This document shows positions 25,090 to 37,514 of a stretch of 64,000 nt of DNA, piece after piece. Location: the NCBI GenBank assembly GCA_002914805.1, contig JXTB01000290.1, forward strand, positions 73,386 through 137,385. The letters run 5' to 3'. Both the position numbers and the translations under genes were made by a program. Within the stretch, counting starts at the first letter, position 1. Each line of letters starts with the position of its first letter. This stretch comes from Parasponia andersonii. Lineage: Eukaryota > Streptophyta > Magnoliopsida > Rosales > Cannabaceae. Under the pieces are notes generated by a model, which saw only the letters and a program-made list of their open reading frames with translations, was not told the origin of the DNA and searched no databases.

Positions 25090-25800
25090 GTTAGTTTCTC
25101 ATTTCGTCTTCTTACTCCCATGTTGCCTCCTCTATAGAGTGGTTTCGCTACAAGACTTTGACTAAAGGAATCTTTTTATTTCTCAATTCTTTCTTCTTTC
25201 TATCTAAAATCTGAACGGAGCGTTCCTCGTAAGTTTACTTTGGATCTAGTTTAAGTGGCTCTTGGCTAAGAACATGAGATGAATATAATACATACTTTCT
25301 TAGCATAGAAACATAGAATACGTTGTATATATCTTCTAAGATTTGAATAATCCTCTCAACCTGACCATCTATCTGAGGAAGGAATGCAGTACTAAATTTT
25401 AATTTAATTCCCAAAGCTCGTTGTACACTTTCTCATAATTTTAAAATAAGTCTAGAATCTCTATCTAAGATTATGGAAATGGAAACTAGAATTCCATGAA
25501 ATCTAACAATCTCCTTAATGTACAATGTAGCAAGTTTATCCATGGAGTACGTCATAGAAATTGGAATAAAATGAGCTACCATAGTATGTCTATCAACTAT
25601 GACCCAAACTGCATCCTGACGAGATACTGTCTTTGGTAACCTAATTACAAAATCTATAGCGATTTCCTCCCATTTCAACTCAGGTAACTGAAGTGCTTGT
25701 AGCTGTCTTGTAGGTCTCTTATGCTCAGCCTTAATCTGCTGACATATTAAGCAGTGTTTCATAAACTTGAAAATGTCCTTTTTCATTCCTGTCCACTAGT
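25090..25800 (-). pseudogene. Element C integrase and chromodomain (relic)
   Basis: Integrase relic. The N-terminal zinc-binding side shows HCLICQQIKAEHKRPTRQLQ near 25.7 kb, followed by the core start (WEEIAIDFVIRLPKTVSRQD, then WVIVDRHTMVAHFIPI). A chromodomain-like tail (ELRNKKIPLVKVL, NHSIEEATWE) is readable at about 25.09-25.20 kb. The stretch is considerably shorter than an integrase of this clade should be. Confidence 0.88.
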
Positions 25801-26199
25801 AAAGAATCTTCAAATCATTATATATTTTAGTATTATCTAGATGGACTGAATATGGAGTATTGTGTGCTTCTACTTGAATTTCTTCCTTGATATTTCTATC
25901 ACCTGGTACACATAGTCTACCTTGAAATCTCATAATTCCTTCAACAAAAATAGTGAAATCTGACTTTTTCCCTGACTCTACTAATTCTATGTATCCAATT
26001 AACTCAGGATCTTCCTTCTGGCCTTGTTTAATTCTATCTAACAAAGTAGATTTTAAAGTCATAGCAAATAATTTCTCAGTAATTAGCTCGATACCAGATC
26101 TACATAAATCCTCCTGTAAAGGTTTCTCCAATTCATGTAAAGCTGCCAAACTACCAGATGATTTTTTTCTGAGTACATCCACTACAACATTGACTTTTC

Positions 26200-27440
26200 T
26201 TGGATGATAACTAATATCGTAATCATAGTCTTTTACCAATTCTAGCTAACATCTTTGTCTCATGTTCAATTCTTTCTGGGTGAACAAATATTTCAAAATT
26301 TTGTGATTAGTAAAGATTTTACAATGTACTCTATATAAGTAATGTCGCCAAATTTTTAATACAAACACTACTACTGCCAATTCTAAAACATGAGTAGGAT
26401 AGTTGCGCTCATAATTCTTGAGCTGTCTTGAAGTATAAGCAATAACTTTTCCACTATGCATGAGAATGCATCCCAGACCTTGTTTCGAAGCATCACTATA
26501 TATAACAAATCCCTCAACAGCTAAAAGTATGGTTAGAACTAGTACTGAAATTAATCTTTACTTCAATTCCCAAAAACTTTTTTCACACTTATCAGTCCAC
26601 ATGAAATTGTTACTCTTTCTAGTCAATTGTGTAATTGGCATAGTAATCTTAGAGAATCTCTCAATGAACCTTCTGTAATAACCAGCCAAACCCTGAAAAC
26701 TCTTGACTTCTATTACATTGGTAGGTCTAGACCAATTTTGAACTCTCTTAACCTTAGCTGGATCAACAAAAACTCCATTCTGAGAAACAATGTGACCAAG
26801 GAATGATACTTTTTCTAACAAAAACTTGTATTTCTTGAATTTAGCATATAACTCCTTCTCTTTCAATATTTAAAGGATAATTCTTAAATGTTCTTTATGC
26901 TCCTCTCTAGATCATAAGTATACTAAAATATCATCAATGAGCATAATAATAAACTCATTAAGGAATTCCTTAAATATTATGTTCATCAGGTCCATAAATG
27001 CTACTAGAGCATTGGTCAGACCAAATGGCTATATCGAGTTTTGAAGACAGTCTTCGAAATATCTTTCTCTCTGACGCTTAACTGATAGTAACCAGATTTC
27101 AAATCAATCTTTAAAAACACAGAAGCACTCTGTAATTGATCAAACAAATCATCGATACAAGGTTGGGGATACTTACTTTTAATAGTCACTTTGTTAAATT
27201 CTCTGTAGTCAATACACAATCACAAAGTTCCATCTTTCTTTTTGATAAATAAGATTAGTGCACCCCATGGTGAAAAGCTTGGACATATAAATCCTTTGTC
27301 TAGCAATTTCTGTAATTGTATCTTTAATTTCTTCAACTCTGCTAGTACCTTCTTATAAGGTGTCTTAGAAATAGGTACAGCACCTAGTACCAAATCAATA
27401 ACAAAGTCAATTTCTAGCATAGGTGGCAAACCTCGCAAAT
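26200..27440 (-). pseudogene. Element C reverse transcriptase-RNase H (relic)
   Basis: Signature segments in sense order: [55 protein letters not shown], then VSFLGHIVSQNGVFVDPAKV and [20 protein letters not shown], and the RNase H start [20 protein letters not shown]. Order is normal for Ty3/gypsy and the frame is broken repeatedly. Confidence 0.9.
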
Positions 27441-28030
27441 CCTCTTAAAACACATCCATGAAATCTTGCATAACTAACACATCTTCTAGTTTCAATTTCT
27501 TCTGAACAAATGTATCAATAATACTTGCCAAATATCCTTTACAATCTTTTTCTAACAATTTTTGAGCTTTCGTAGCTAATATCAAAGGAAACTTTACCCA
27601 TAAGTACAAAATGGTCAGAATTAGGAGGATGAAATGTCACAATTTTTTCTTTTTATAGTCAATTTTAGCGAAATACTTTGACAATCAATTTATACCTAAA
27701 ATGATTTCGTAGTCATTTATATCAAGTACAATTAAGTCTACATGTAACTCTCTATCATCCACCGTAATAGTACAAGCTCTGAAAATTTTGTCTAAATACA
27801 TAATTTCTCTAGAAGGAAGTATAGTGCTAAATGGAGTACTCATTTGATCTTGTAGGATGACCCAATCCTTTCACAAATGTTATTGATGTATGTGAATGCA
27901 TGGATCATGAATATATTAATGCATTACCTGTATTACCAGAAATTAATATCTCACCTGTGATAATAGATGGGTCTGCCTTTGTCTCAAGTCCAGTATCTAT
28001 CTCTATCATGGCATACAACCTACCGCTAGG
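27440..28030 (-). pseudogene. Element C protease region (relic)
   Basis: The stretch lies between the zinc knuckle and the reverse transcriptase, where retropepsin belongs, and shows scattered similarity to protease sequence of element B, but no clean active-site motif can be quoted. Assigned mainly by position. Confidence 0.55.
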
Positions 28031-28039
28031 TTTCTTATA

Positions 28040-29079
28040 ATGATTTATTGCTTTAGAGCAATCCTTAATGAAATGACCACTTTTATTGTATCTGAAGCAT
28101 AACCTTGTAGCTTTACAACATTCTCCAATATGATTCTTGCCACAGAGTTTACACTGTTGTAACCTATCCTAGGATACTTACCTTGATTAGGTTGGAGCTG
28201 TTGAGTTGAAACTCTTTTCTTCTTCATATAATGAGGACGTTAAAACTGAATCTATCCTCTTTCTACTTGAAAACTAGGTCTAAAACCTCTTTATATTTCT
28301 CTAGCTTGTCTTTTCTTCTAATCTTTTCTTCATCTAGTACATCTTTCTCAGCCTGCTTAGCATCTAATGCCTTATTTGCAATTTGAGCAAATGGTATGCC
28401 TCAAATTCTACCTGATTTCATATGTGTAACAATAGTCTTCTTTAGGCCTGCATAAACTGATCTACCTTTAGCTTATTAGTAGCAACCATGTAAGATACAT
28501 AACATGATAGTTTATCAAACTTGCGGATATACTCTACAATAGACATCTCTTCTTGCCTTAAATTGGCAAACTTATCCCTCCTGCTAGCTCTTATAGCATC
28601 AGTAAAATATTTTCCATAAAACAACTCTATAAACCCCAGGTCATCATAGTAATATCATGAATAGTGCTCATAGTGTCCCACCAATATTTAGCGTGATGTC
28701 TTAGTATAAAACTAGCACAAAGAACCTTATCTAAATTAGGAACCTTGGTGTAAACCAACATACACTCAGTGGTCCTAATCCACTACTCTGCCTATAATGG
28801 ATCAACCTCGCCATCAAAGGTTAGAGGCTGGAGCCTCCTGAATCTCTCCCCCGCACTTTCACTAGTATCTTGTCTTTGTTGAGGTACCAGTGGCATTGGG
28901 ATAGATTTATTTTCTTGTCTTTTATGTTGCTCTAATATATTCTGTATCAAAGAAGCCAATTGCTTGACTTGATTACTACCCTGTGAAGAAGATGCACCCT
29001 TAGCAATATTTTCTTGTTCACGAGTAGTCACCATACTGATATCCTGATATCCAAAATCTATTGCTCCAATTATAGCCAA
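28040..29079 (-). pseudogene. Element C gag (relic)
   Basis: In sense order: an N-terminal Gln/Ser-rich region (VKQLASLIQNILEQHKRQEN), the capsid lead-in AGERFRRLQPLTFDGEVDPL, a segment MFYGKYFTDAIRASRRDKFA and LRQEEMSIVEYIRKFDKLSC near 28.5 kb, and the knuckle region near 28.05-28.15 kb. Broken. Confidence 0.85.
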
Positions 29080-30054
29080 TAATAGTCATTAAAAAATATG
29101 GACTGCAATTATAAAATAATGACAGATATCAAATATTTGATCAACACTTAACATCGCCCAATTCCATACACATACGTAAGGATATTTCTATAAATATTTA
29201 GTGAAATCGGGAGACGCTACTCGACTTAGAACCAATAAAGTGGTTGAAAATTAAAACATTTCAGAAGTAATAACGAAATTCCACTCATAATTATACATAC
29301 TCTAATGTATACATACATACACCCTCCCAAAGTGGGCCTCTCATAAAATATACATATTATACACACACATATAAAATAGATACAAAATTGCTCATCAGGA
29401 AATCACAGCGTCAAAAATGCTCATATACACAAGTCACGGTCAGAAAGTCGACACTCTTCTTCTAAACTCACATATCAGCAGCATCATCTGCAATGTAAGA
29501 ATACATATGAGTATGGAACTCAATAAATAACAAGTGCGAATGCAACGTGCGTATACCAGAAAATAGATATTTGTATGATTGGGATCCCAATATATATTGT
29601 ATTGCCTGATAAGACCGTAAATCGCATAATGAGCCAGTCAGATAACTAATAACTAGTAACTAATCATAAGCCGTCATATGGAGGTCTCGAGTTCTAGATA
29701 CATCTGAAACCCCTCTATGTATTGCAGAGGTCCTCCCGATACTGCTATCAGAGTGTTCCTAGAGGAACTAAATAATATTTCCGAAGGAACCTAACAATGT
29801 CCCAAGAGGAACCAGAAAATGTCCTTGAAGAAACCAAATATTTGGGCACTGGCCTGCCACCCCCTATTCACCAATACTTACTAAGCAATATAAATATACC
29901 ACATATTCAAAATCATACCTCATGTGTGTCAGAATAAGAAATTTAGATGTTTATGTTTCAGACATAACAGAATAACAGATACAAATTTTTCATATAATTC
30001 AATGATTACACAAGTTTACAAATACAAATAATTCTTACATTGTAGGTGGAACGT

Positions 30055-30064
30055 TACTTACCTC
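30055..30064 (-). promoter_or_regulatory. Splice-donor-like site in C 5' LTR
   Basis: Sense GAGGTAAGTA, matching 23559-23568 in the partner LTR. Confidence 0.4.
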
Positions 30065-30781
30065 GGATCTGAACTTTCTAAACCCTTGTTCATGAAATGT
30101 TCTTTGCACAAGATATAAGTTATTTGTTCTTATTATTTTGCAGTAATAGGTTCATTTTATTCATTAATCCTCTGATTTACAAGAATTGGTATCGAAACCT
30201 AGTTTAAAAAAATTAATTCCTTGTGTAGACCAAGTAAAAGAATAAAAGCAATAGTAGTATAATTCTTTGTAAATCTGTCAATCCATCTAATTAAAACACT
30301 CACTTATTCAAAAAGAAAATTCACATTATCTATCATTACATCAAACAATAATAATAATTGAACTAAACCAATTCAATTATAAAATCAAGTAAATCAGTAT
30401 TACGAAGACATACCAACAAGACATTAATTCACTAATCTGGCCATATGACTTCCATAGTTTCATAAAAAGGAAAAATACTAAGTCTAACATACATATAGTA
30501 TTCTTCTCAAAGTCTTGTTTCAAGTCTAATTATAACTCCTAAAATCATAAATGGCTATGTGCCGTAGTCATTTCATATTTTTTTATTCGTGCATTACAAT
30601 AATACAAACAAGTATATATCACTTTCAAGTAATAATGTAGTCAACAAAACATTCCACCGTAAGTCAAAAGTTAAAGAAACTAAGACAAAAGCATTAAAAC
30701 TAGCTGACAATATAATAACAAAAGCTATACATAATTAAACTATGACCAAGTCCTATCATGCAACCCACCCAAAACACATAA

Positions 30782-31148
30782 ATATGATGTAGACTAAAAT
30801 TTTTCTTATCTTGTTTCTGACTGTCTGCTAAGACAGAGTGATAGAAATAATGAAATAAAATAAAGTTTGTGAGATTTACATAAAGAAACTTTTTCAGAAT
30901 TTCATGGAATAATCTAAGATATAACATAGGATGAGTATATAGATTCAAAAAGCCTTCTCTGAAATAATTAAACCTAAAAAGTAAACAATAAAACTTGAAC
31001 TTGAGATTAAAACCAACGTACGTGCCCTGCACTTGGTGCATTGTTCTAATGTCAAGTCCCCCGAAAGAGCAACATGCCGATCATCCGTGGCAGCCTTGAT
31101 GGTAAACCTCCTATGAATCATAGAACACTTATGCTGCACGATGCATAA
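30782..31148. repeat. 367-bp block found in only one C LTR
   Basis: Sequence in the 5' LTR with no counterpart in the 3' LTR. CATAA stands at both edges (30777-30781 and 31144-31148), which fits either a small insertion with a target duplication or loss from the partner by recombination between short repeats. About 31020-31110 is clearly richer in GC (GTGCCCTGCACTTGGTGCA) than the rest of the LTR. No terminal inverted repeat seen. Confidence 0.65.
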
Positions 31149-32260
31149 GTTGAAAAAAGGAAAATAATTAAAAATCACGTAAGAGTTTCTCAAGATATAT
31201 AAATGAAAATTTAATAACATATACACTCTTAAACTTGACAACAGGGAAAAGTTAAACATAATCCACGAGAAAATTATTAATAACAATAAAGAAGATCACC
31301 TTCAAGTTCGCGTGAAGAGAAAATAGTCTACTTGTAGTTAACCCACTATAACCAATATGTGAGGATCAAGAATAAATATACATGATGAGTTCTAGTAATA
31401 AAACGAAGAGGAGAGGTTTTGAGAAGAAAGTGGTTGGCCGAGTCTGAGAAAAAAAATCCAAAAGTAATATCAGATATACTCACTTTGAGAAAGTTCACCG
31501 TTGAGAAAGTTTACCGACTTTGTTAAGGTCGATTCTTACCCTCTTTTTCTTGCTGGGACTATACGAAAGTTTATAACTAAAATATATATTGAAAAACAAC
31601 AACGTAATAATGCTATACTAAAATTATAAGGTGGAATGTCTAAGTAGCAAACATGATTTAAATAAAACAAGTCACTTAGTTACTACTTAAAAATACTAAA
31701 TTATGAACCTATTAACCAAACATGTTCTAACTATAATTAAAAAAATAATTAAAGAAAATACGACTTACACTCATCAAAGTTGTACCAACGAGCACTTCTC
31801 GAGCATTTCACTGCAAGAATTTACTTAGTAAATGATGGTTAATAATCACAAGAAAATTCTAATAAATATTTAAGAATCTTAATTTGGTCTCCCCTCCCAA
31901 CTTTTTTTGAGACTATTTATGCTCATTCTGAATGCACATAAACTTTAATATAAATGATGTAAAGTCATATTATTATTGACTATTTAATTTTGTGAGGAGT
32001 TGGGTGTTATACGAGGTTTAGGATATCACATAATTAATTAAATACTCAACACATTAAATAATAATTATATGCATGAATTTGAAATATATGTTTATTTTTT
32101 ATCTCTTATTAGGAACATATGATCAAACTTGACTTTCATGTGTGTATTCTACTGCAACCATATCTATAAAATTTGATAGTGTATAACTATTTAATTTATG
32201 TGATTAAATAGTTTAAATACACAGTAAAATTTTAGACTAAGTAACGAGCTTGATATTATA

Positions 32261-32920
32261 TTATTGATCTTACAATATTCTCAATGAAATTGTAATATTT
32301 TCTAAAAAGGATTGAAAAATTAGTTTCTTTTTCTTTTTAGTTCTCTCTAGGCGATGTAGAAAAATTGTACATTCTATTTTTCTAGGATTTCTATCCCCTA
32401 TTTATCTCTATTTAAAATGTTTTAATTAAAATTTTGAATAACACAAAAAATTAATTCAATTAATTTCAAAAAACTAATTATATTAATTAAAATTGAGATA
32501 CTAGGAAATATCTCCTTAAAATGACGAGACTTCACGTTTTCTATAAAGAGTGACTTTGCTGAAAACGTGTAAAAGGAGAGTTTTAAAAAATATTTTTTTT
32601 CTCTAAATATATTTTATAAAAATATATCCATAATTTGTTATTTACAATTCCAAATTCAAAACAAATTATATAGAGAAATTTTCTCCTCCATTTAAAGGGA
32701 GAAATGTCCTCTATTAATTAATTATTTCAAAATTAACAAATTAATTTGTTCAGATAACAATAATAATTATTAATTTAATATGTTATCGTAAACAAATGTT
32801 TCCTAGACGTATCATTAAGTGTGTAATAATATATATTGTAATATCTCATACAATGTTTAAGTGTGTAATAATATATATTGTAATATCTCATACAACGTTT
32901 TTAAGGTGACTGTAATATTA
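32261..32920. other. Remnant between D solo LTR and element D
   Basis: 660 bp, AT-rich. On the minus strand it has a promoter-like AGATAAATAGGGG (about 32391-32403) followed by a long purine/CT-rich stretch, reminiscent of a Copia-type LTR. With the primer-like phrase at 17830 it could be an old minus-strand element split by the later insertions. Ends in a 42-bp tandem duplication. No protein trace. Confidence 0.3.
32816..32899. repeat. 42-bp tandem duplication
   Basis: Two copies, 32816-32857 and 32858-32899, each starting TAAGTGTGTAATAATATAT and differing at about one position. They directly abut the start of element D (32921). Confidence 0.85.
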
Positions 32921-33856
32921 CGTAAATCTATATTAAAAAAATGTTAATTTATAGTTTTATCTTATAAAGTTAAAACGGAAGATCAGTTAATTTTTTTCTT
33001 TGAAAATTTTATTTTCTTTTAAAGGTTACTATTCGTAATTTAATTATAGAAATACATTTCTAACGAAGATTTATTTTACTTCATAATTGAAATTAAGTCT
33101 CAAAATAGAAATTAAATTCATACACTTCATAAAAATAAAACTACACTCATTTTTAGTCAGATAATTAAATATTTGAAAGTAAGAACATAAAATTGCTTAA
33201 AACATTTTATTGTCATTTGGGATTCTGCCACCGCTAACTAACCTCCAGCAGGAATTATTGCTCATATAGAAAATTAAATGAATAGAATGAGCTTCGCCTA
33301 GTAAGTAAATCTCATGCATGTAATGAATATCATATCACATGAATAGTACACTTTAGAACCATAATTATGTATCCTTTTTTTTTTAAAACATCTTGTTCAT
33401 AAATATTTTTATTTCATAAACTTTTCATATTTGAGCTCAACATAGTGTAATGCCAAATCGTTCAAAAGTGACATGATAAGCATATGTAATCCTATAACTA
33501 TTCGAATCTCATATAGCTATCGTACTATAATGACTAGCATCGTAGTTTAAACTTTCGTTATTAATATAGTGACTATGGATAAATCAGTCAGTTACCCACA
33601 CTCCTTTCAAGAACTTAACATACACGTAAAGAAAATGTTTTTCTTAAAACATAGTTTTAGATACATAGTACTTTTAAAAGAACTAATTTCATTGAAAATT
33701 ATAATTTTTTTTTGTGCAATTATGTATGCACATGTTCATGATATATTTACATATTTAATGCAATTATTATTGTAAAACATATAACAACATCTTAATATAA
33801 TCATAATTACATCACAAATACACATAACTTTTTATATAAATACATAGGGTGAGATT

Positions 33857-33866
33857 TACTTACCTT
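33857..33866 (-). promoter_or_regulatory. Splice-donor-like site in D 3' LTR
   Basis: Sense AAGGTAAGTA within ...CTAAGGTAAGTAAATCTCACC. It lies about 1.3 kb downstream of the TATA box once the nested LTR is discounted. The equivalents in the other D copies (20441 and 45651) are worn. Confidence 0.38.
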
Positions 33867-35652
33867 AGGTCCTCACAAAATTTTATTTGTGTTTGTAGTG
33901 AAAATCCACACACTCGACTTTGTTATAACCACATGCCTCTTTTTATCCTTTTTTATTAATATTCATACAACAGTATTCATTACATATATTAACACGTGCT
34001 ACTAGAAACATATTTATATGTCTTAAAAAAAATACTCATATCATACAATTATAAAATCATATTTCATAACATATATAATTAAAACTAACAAAACTTCAAC
34101 AAGCAATGCATACTTAAAGCATTTTCGATTCTACTATAAAACTCCATTTATTTTGAAACTTTATATATAATATTATAACATAAAAATAAAGTTATAGAAA
34201 ATTATTTAGAATTTTTTTTAAATACGTTTTATCATGCTTTTACTAATTTCTAATCAATACATTGAAATTTGATAAAAACTATTAAAGCACCAATCCATTC
34301 TTGAATTTTATAGAATTATTTTTATATACTCCAAAATCTTGATATTTTAATAAAATATTTCTAATACAGTTTTACACATAGACAAAAACTAGGGATTCAA
34401 AATTATACTATTACATGACACATATAATTCTTAAAATTATATCTTAAAATTTATAACAGCACTTAACTTACAAAACCATATGCTATTTCGAAAATCATAA
34501 TTGATTATAAATATTTTTAAAAATTCTAAAATATTTTGAGTCTCTTATGGCATATATATTAGTGTCTAATAATATTTTCAACCCTAAATAAAATCAATAG
34601 AATAAGATTTTAATAATATTATCTTAGATAAACAAAAATATCAGATTTAATGGTTACAAAGACAATATATAACGAAAATTTAGTAATGATTAGAAATGAA
34701 ATCGTGATATCACAAAACTTTCCAAAATATGAGTTAACATATATATGAATATGTATTTTAAAATTTTCAACTCAAATCAAAAATATTTATGTAACACCCT
34801 AGGAATCCCTAGACTCATAATTTTAGTAGAATTATTATTAATACACTTAGTGTCGAATTTTAATAGGTTTATGTTCATAAATACTTGAACTTATTTTTGT
34901 AGTATTATTTTAATGTTAAATTTTATTGCGTAAGAAAATTATATTTATTCCTTGTTTTAACTTAAAAATTCTAAGTTAGTTTTCCTTAATAATAAATTAA
35001 TTCTATAAAGATTATATTATGTACATCAATATAACCTAATTAAGAAGGTGACATATTTATGTCACATTAAAAATTGTTACATTTTATAACCTAAAGTTAA
35101 TGTTTGCACCAAAATAGTTCAATGCTATAATTTGAATGGTTAGGATTTAGGTATACAAAGAATTAAGTAGACAAATCAATCTAAGTGTGGAAAATAAGTT
35201 GTAGAAAAAGATGAAGAGTAATAAAGTTTTACCTTAGGAAGGTAATAACTTTAAATTAGTGGAATAGAAAAGGAAAGGGATAAAGTTAATAGGTAATTCA
35301 AAAGGTAGGAAAAAAGAAAAATCATAATAGAAATGTTCTTTGGAAATTAGTGACCATAATTCAAAGTGGAAGACATACACAAGACTAATTAGTACCTTTT
35401 GTCTCCAAAATAATTCAAAAAGTATGAAAACGATTAATATAGTGGAGACTTTTTGGAGAGCTAGTGGTATTGGATTTCAAATAGTTGAAAAAGAAGGAAG
35501 ATTAGAGACAAAAGTAGTGGATAAGTGAAAAAAAAATAAAAGATAAGGTAATGAAGTAGGAAAAGACGATATATTGACAAATTGGTAATAACGGTGCTTG
35601 GATTATTTGATGGAATGTGAAAGTGTGTATTGTTGGATACCTCCTATGATGG

Positions 35653-35663
35653 TCTATAAATAG
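35653..35663 (+). promoter_or_regulatory. TATA box of family-A LTR
   Basis: TCTATAAATAG about 865 bp into the LTR, conserved at 51331 and 55752 in the other copies with the same downstream context (TTCATTTGGCAATT). Likely marks the U3/R border, leaving some 2.8 kb for R-U5. Confidence 0.7.
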
Positions 35664-37196
35664 ATCCTTCATTTGGCAATTGCAAATCCATACTTAACCT
35701 TCCAATTACTTAGCCAAAACTATCTTCATTTTTCTAATTATCCTTGCTCAAAAAAAAAAAAAAAAAACTCATTTTACCTCACTTTCTTCTAAATCCACAA
35801 GAGCTATAATATTTTACACATCAACTCTAGAAATTAAGAATTATAATCAAGAAAAAAGAGCACCTAGTTTTGTAGTAGAGACATAAGAAAGAAGAATCAA
35901 ACTTGGAAGGTAAATATTCCCTCACCTTGCTTGTTATGTGTTTAAATAGATTCGATAAAAGAATAAATAGGTAATAACATTTTTGTTCTACTTTACATAT
36001 TATATAATTTATTTTACATTTAGGCTTATTTTATTAACTTTTTATGCCTCTAAATATGAATACTTCATAAAAATAAAGGGTAAATAATAATAATAATTAT
36101 AATAGTAAAATCAAAATTACTAAACACAAAAGTGGAAGATTTTTAAGTGTAAGACCCTAAAATAAAATATTCATGAAAATGAATCAAGCTTAGTGATTTA
36201 GACTTAGATCCTTAAGAACAGATTTTTACCCAATAAAAATTCCTTCCAAAAATTAAAGATGTTTGCTCAAAAGTTGAAAGGACAAAAATGCCAAAATTTT
36301 GAGTATTTGGGTCAAAAGTGTAATTTTGATAAAATATAGGTCAAATATGTGAGAAAGATATTTTAGGCACTTTTAAGACCATATTAAAGTGTTAAAAAAA
36401 ATAAACAAAGAACTTTAAAAAGATAAGCTATAACTCAATATTTACCATTTGAGAGCATAAATGCTAGAAATCTTATGATTATGGGCAAAAATATAAATTA
36501 TAAAACTTGAAATTTTGGGTTAAAAACTTGGTATAAGATTAAATAAAAAACTTTATTTTAGATCTCTAATTGGGATAAGGAAAGATTTACTTAAATTTGA
36601 GATATAAAATTAATTATAAGAAATAAATAATGTATGGCTCTAATTGTATTTATGTAAATCCTAAGTTTAGTGATGGGCCTAAAAAGTGCGACCAATGCCT
36701 AATAATATTTAGTCAAAATATGATTTTAGATTTTAAATCTGTGTAACCATTAGTGTGTTTGATTTATTTATCATATTATGATCTTTAATTATAAATAAAG
36801 AGATTAATCAAGAATAATTTAAAATATTTGATGAAAAGAAATATAGTTGAGGAAACTTAACTGATGTAGGGTGATATTAATCAAATCAACAACAAAATTA
36901 TTGATAGATTAAAAAGATCACTATGATAAAGGTTATGGAGAATGAAATCTCATCCATCTAAGTTGAAAGTATAAAGTAGTCAATGAATATAACATGACAT
37001 TGTTTCTCAAATGTGAAGTTTTATATTTGATCAAGACTGAATCTTAGTTGTTTTAAACCCATTAAGTAATTTAAAGTTAAAAAAAAAGTATAAGTCCACT
37101 TTAAATTTCTCTAACAAATAGAAAATATATACGTCAGGGCAAAACTTCGACCTAGATGTACATAATTAACGAGTGGAATTATGATAATTATATTAC

Positions 37197-37206
37197 GAGG
37201 TAAGTA
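37197..37206 (+). promoter_or_regulatory. Splice-donor-like site in A solo LTR
   Basis: GAGGTAAGTA, about 1.5 kb downstream of the TATA box; the same sequence is at 57201-57210 and, on the minus strand, at 2955-2964. Confidence 0.4.
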
Positions 37207-37514
37207 CAATTTCACCTATGGCATGGATGGTTCGAAAATGTTTCATATTTACAGTATGATATATTTGAAATTATTTTTTGTGTTCACTTGCCTTTATATT
37301 ATTATTGTATAGCCTATGTATAATGTATGTTTATAAAGATATATTTCCTATGCTATAAAAATTATATATTCTTACTTTGCAATGTTATCATGTAAAAATA
37401 CTTAAGCATATTTTAACAAAGGAAATGCTATGATAATGGAATATAAGTTTGGCTTTTTGTTAAAACGTACCTACTCATGTTAAGAGAAGACTAAATAAGA
37501 TAAAGAATTTAAAG

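Larger units (their letters stand above)
22658..32030 (-). mobile_element. Element C: Tekay-like chromovirus, decayed
   Basis: Minus-strand Ty3/gypsy element inserted into the family-D solo LTR. It has a 3' LTR at 22658-25030 and a 5' LTR at 29147-32030, with a perfect 5-bp target duplication TAATT (22653-22657 and 32031-32035). A purine tract (25031-25043) precedes the 3' LTR; the primer site beside the 5' LTR is too worn to recognise. Internal order is gag, knuckle region, protease, reverse transcriptase, RNase H, integrase and a chromodomain-like end, again a chromovirus. It is shorter inside than B and badly broken (more than ten breaks). The LTRs differ by about 13% over the first ~250 aligned bases, so it looks older than B. 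Confidence 0.93.
29147..32030 (-). repeat. Element C 5' LTR
   Basis: 2,884 bp, collinear with 22658-25030 apart from extra blocks, the largest at 30782-31148. Ends GGATATCACA at 32030. Confidence 0.9.
17874..32260 (-). mobile_element. Family-D solo LTR, split by two later insertions
   Basis: One LTR of about 3.4 kb whose parts lie at 17874-18796, 20402-22657 and 32036-32260. It opens TGTAACATTCTATAAATC and ends near TTGATATTATA, and each part is collinear with the LTRs of element D (32921-39977 and 44681-50406). The flanking five bases, TTACT (17869-17873) and TTATT (32261-32265), agree at 4 of 5 positions and fit an aged target duplication. No internal region belongs to it, so it is a solo LTR left by LTR-LTR recombination. 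Orientation follows element D. Confidence 0.85.

Noticed and set aside
25953-26207. Plus-strand open frame of 84 codons
   Set aside because: Antisense shadow of the element C RNase H-to-integrase region.
30700-31286. Two overlapping minus-strand frames of 113 codons
   Set aside because: They lie in the element C LTR and the 367-bp block; no similarity to a known protein and no counterpart in the other LTR.
32816-32899. CRISPR-like or satellite array
   Set aside because: Only two direct 42-bp copies with no spacers; a simple local duplication in a plant genome.
35340-35528. 62-codon frame near the family-A TATA box
   Set aside because: Upstream of the promoter in the LTR U3; not preserved in the copies at 51.0 and 55.5 kb.
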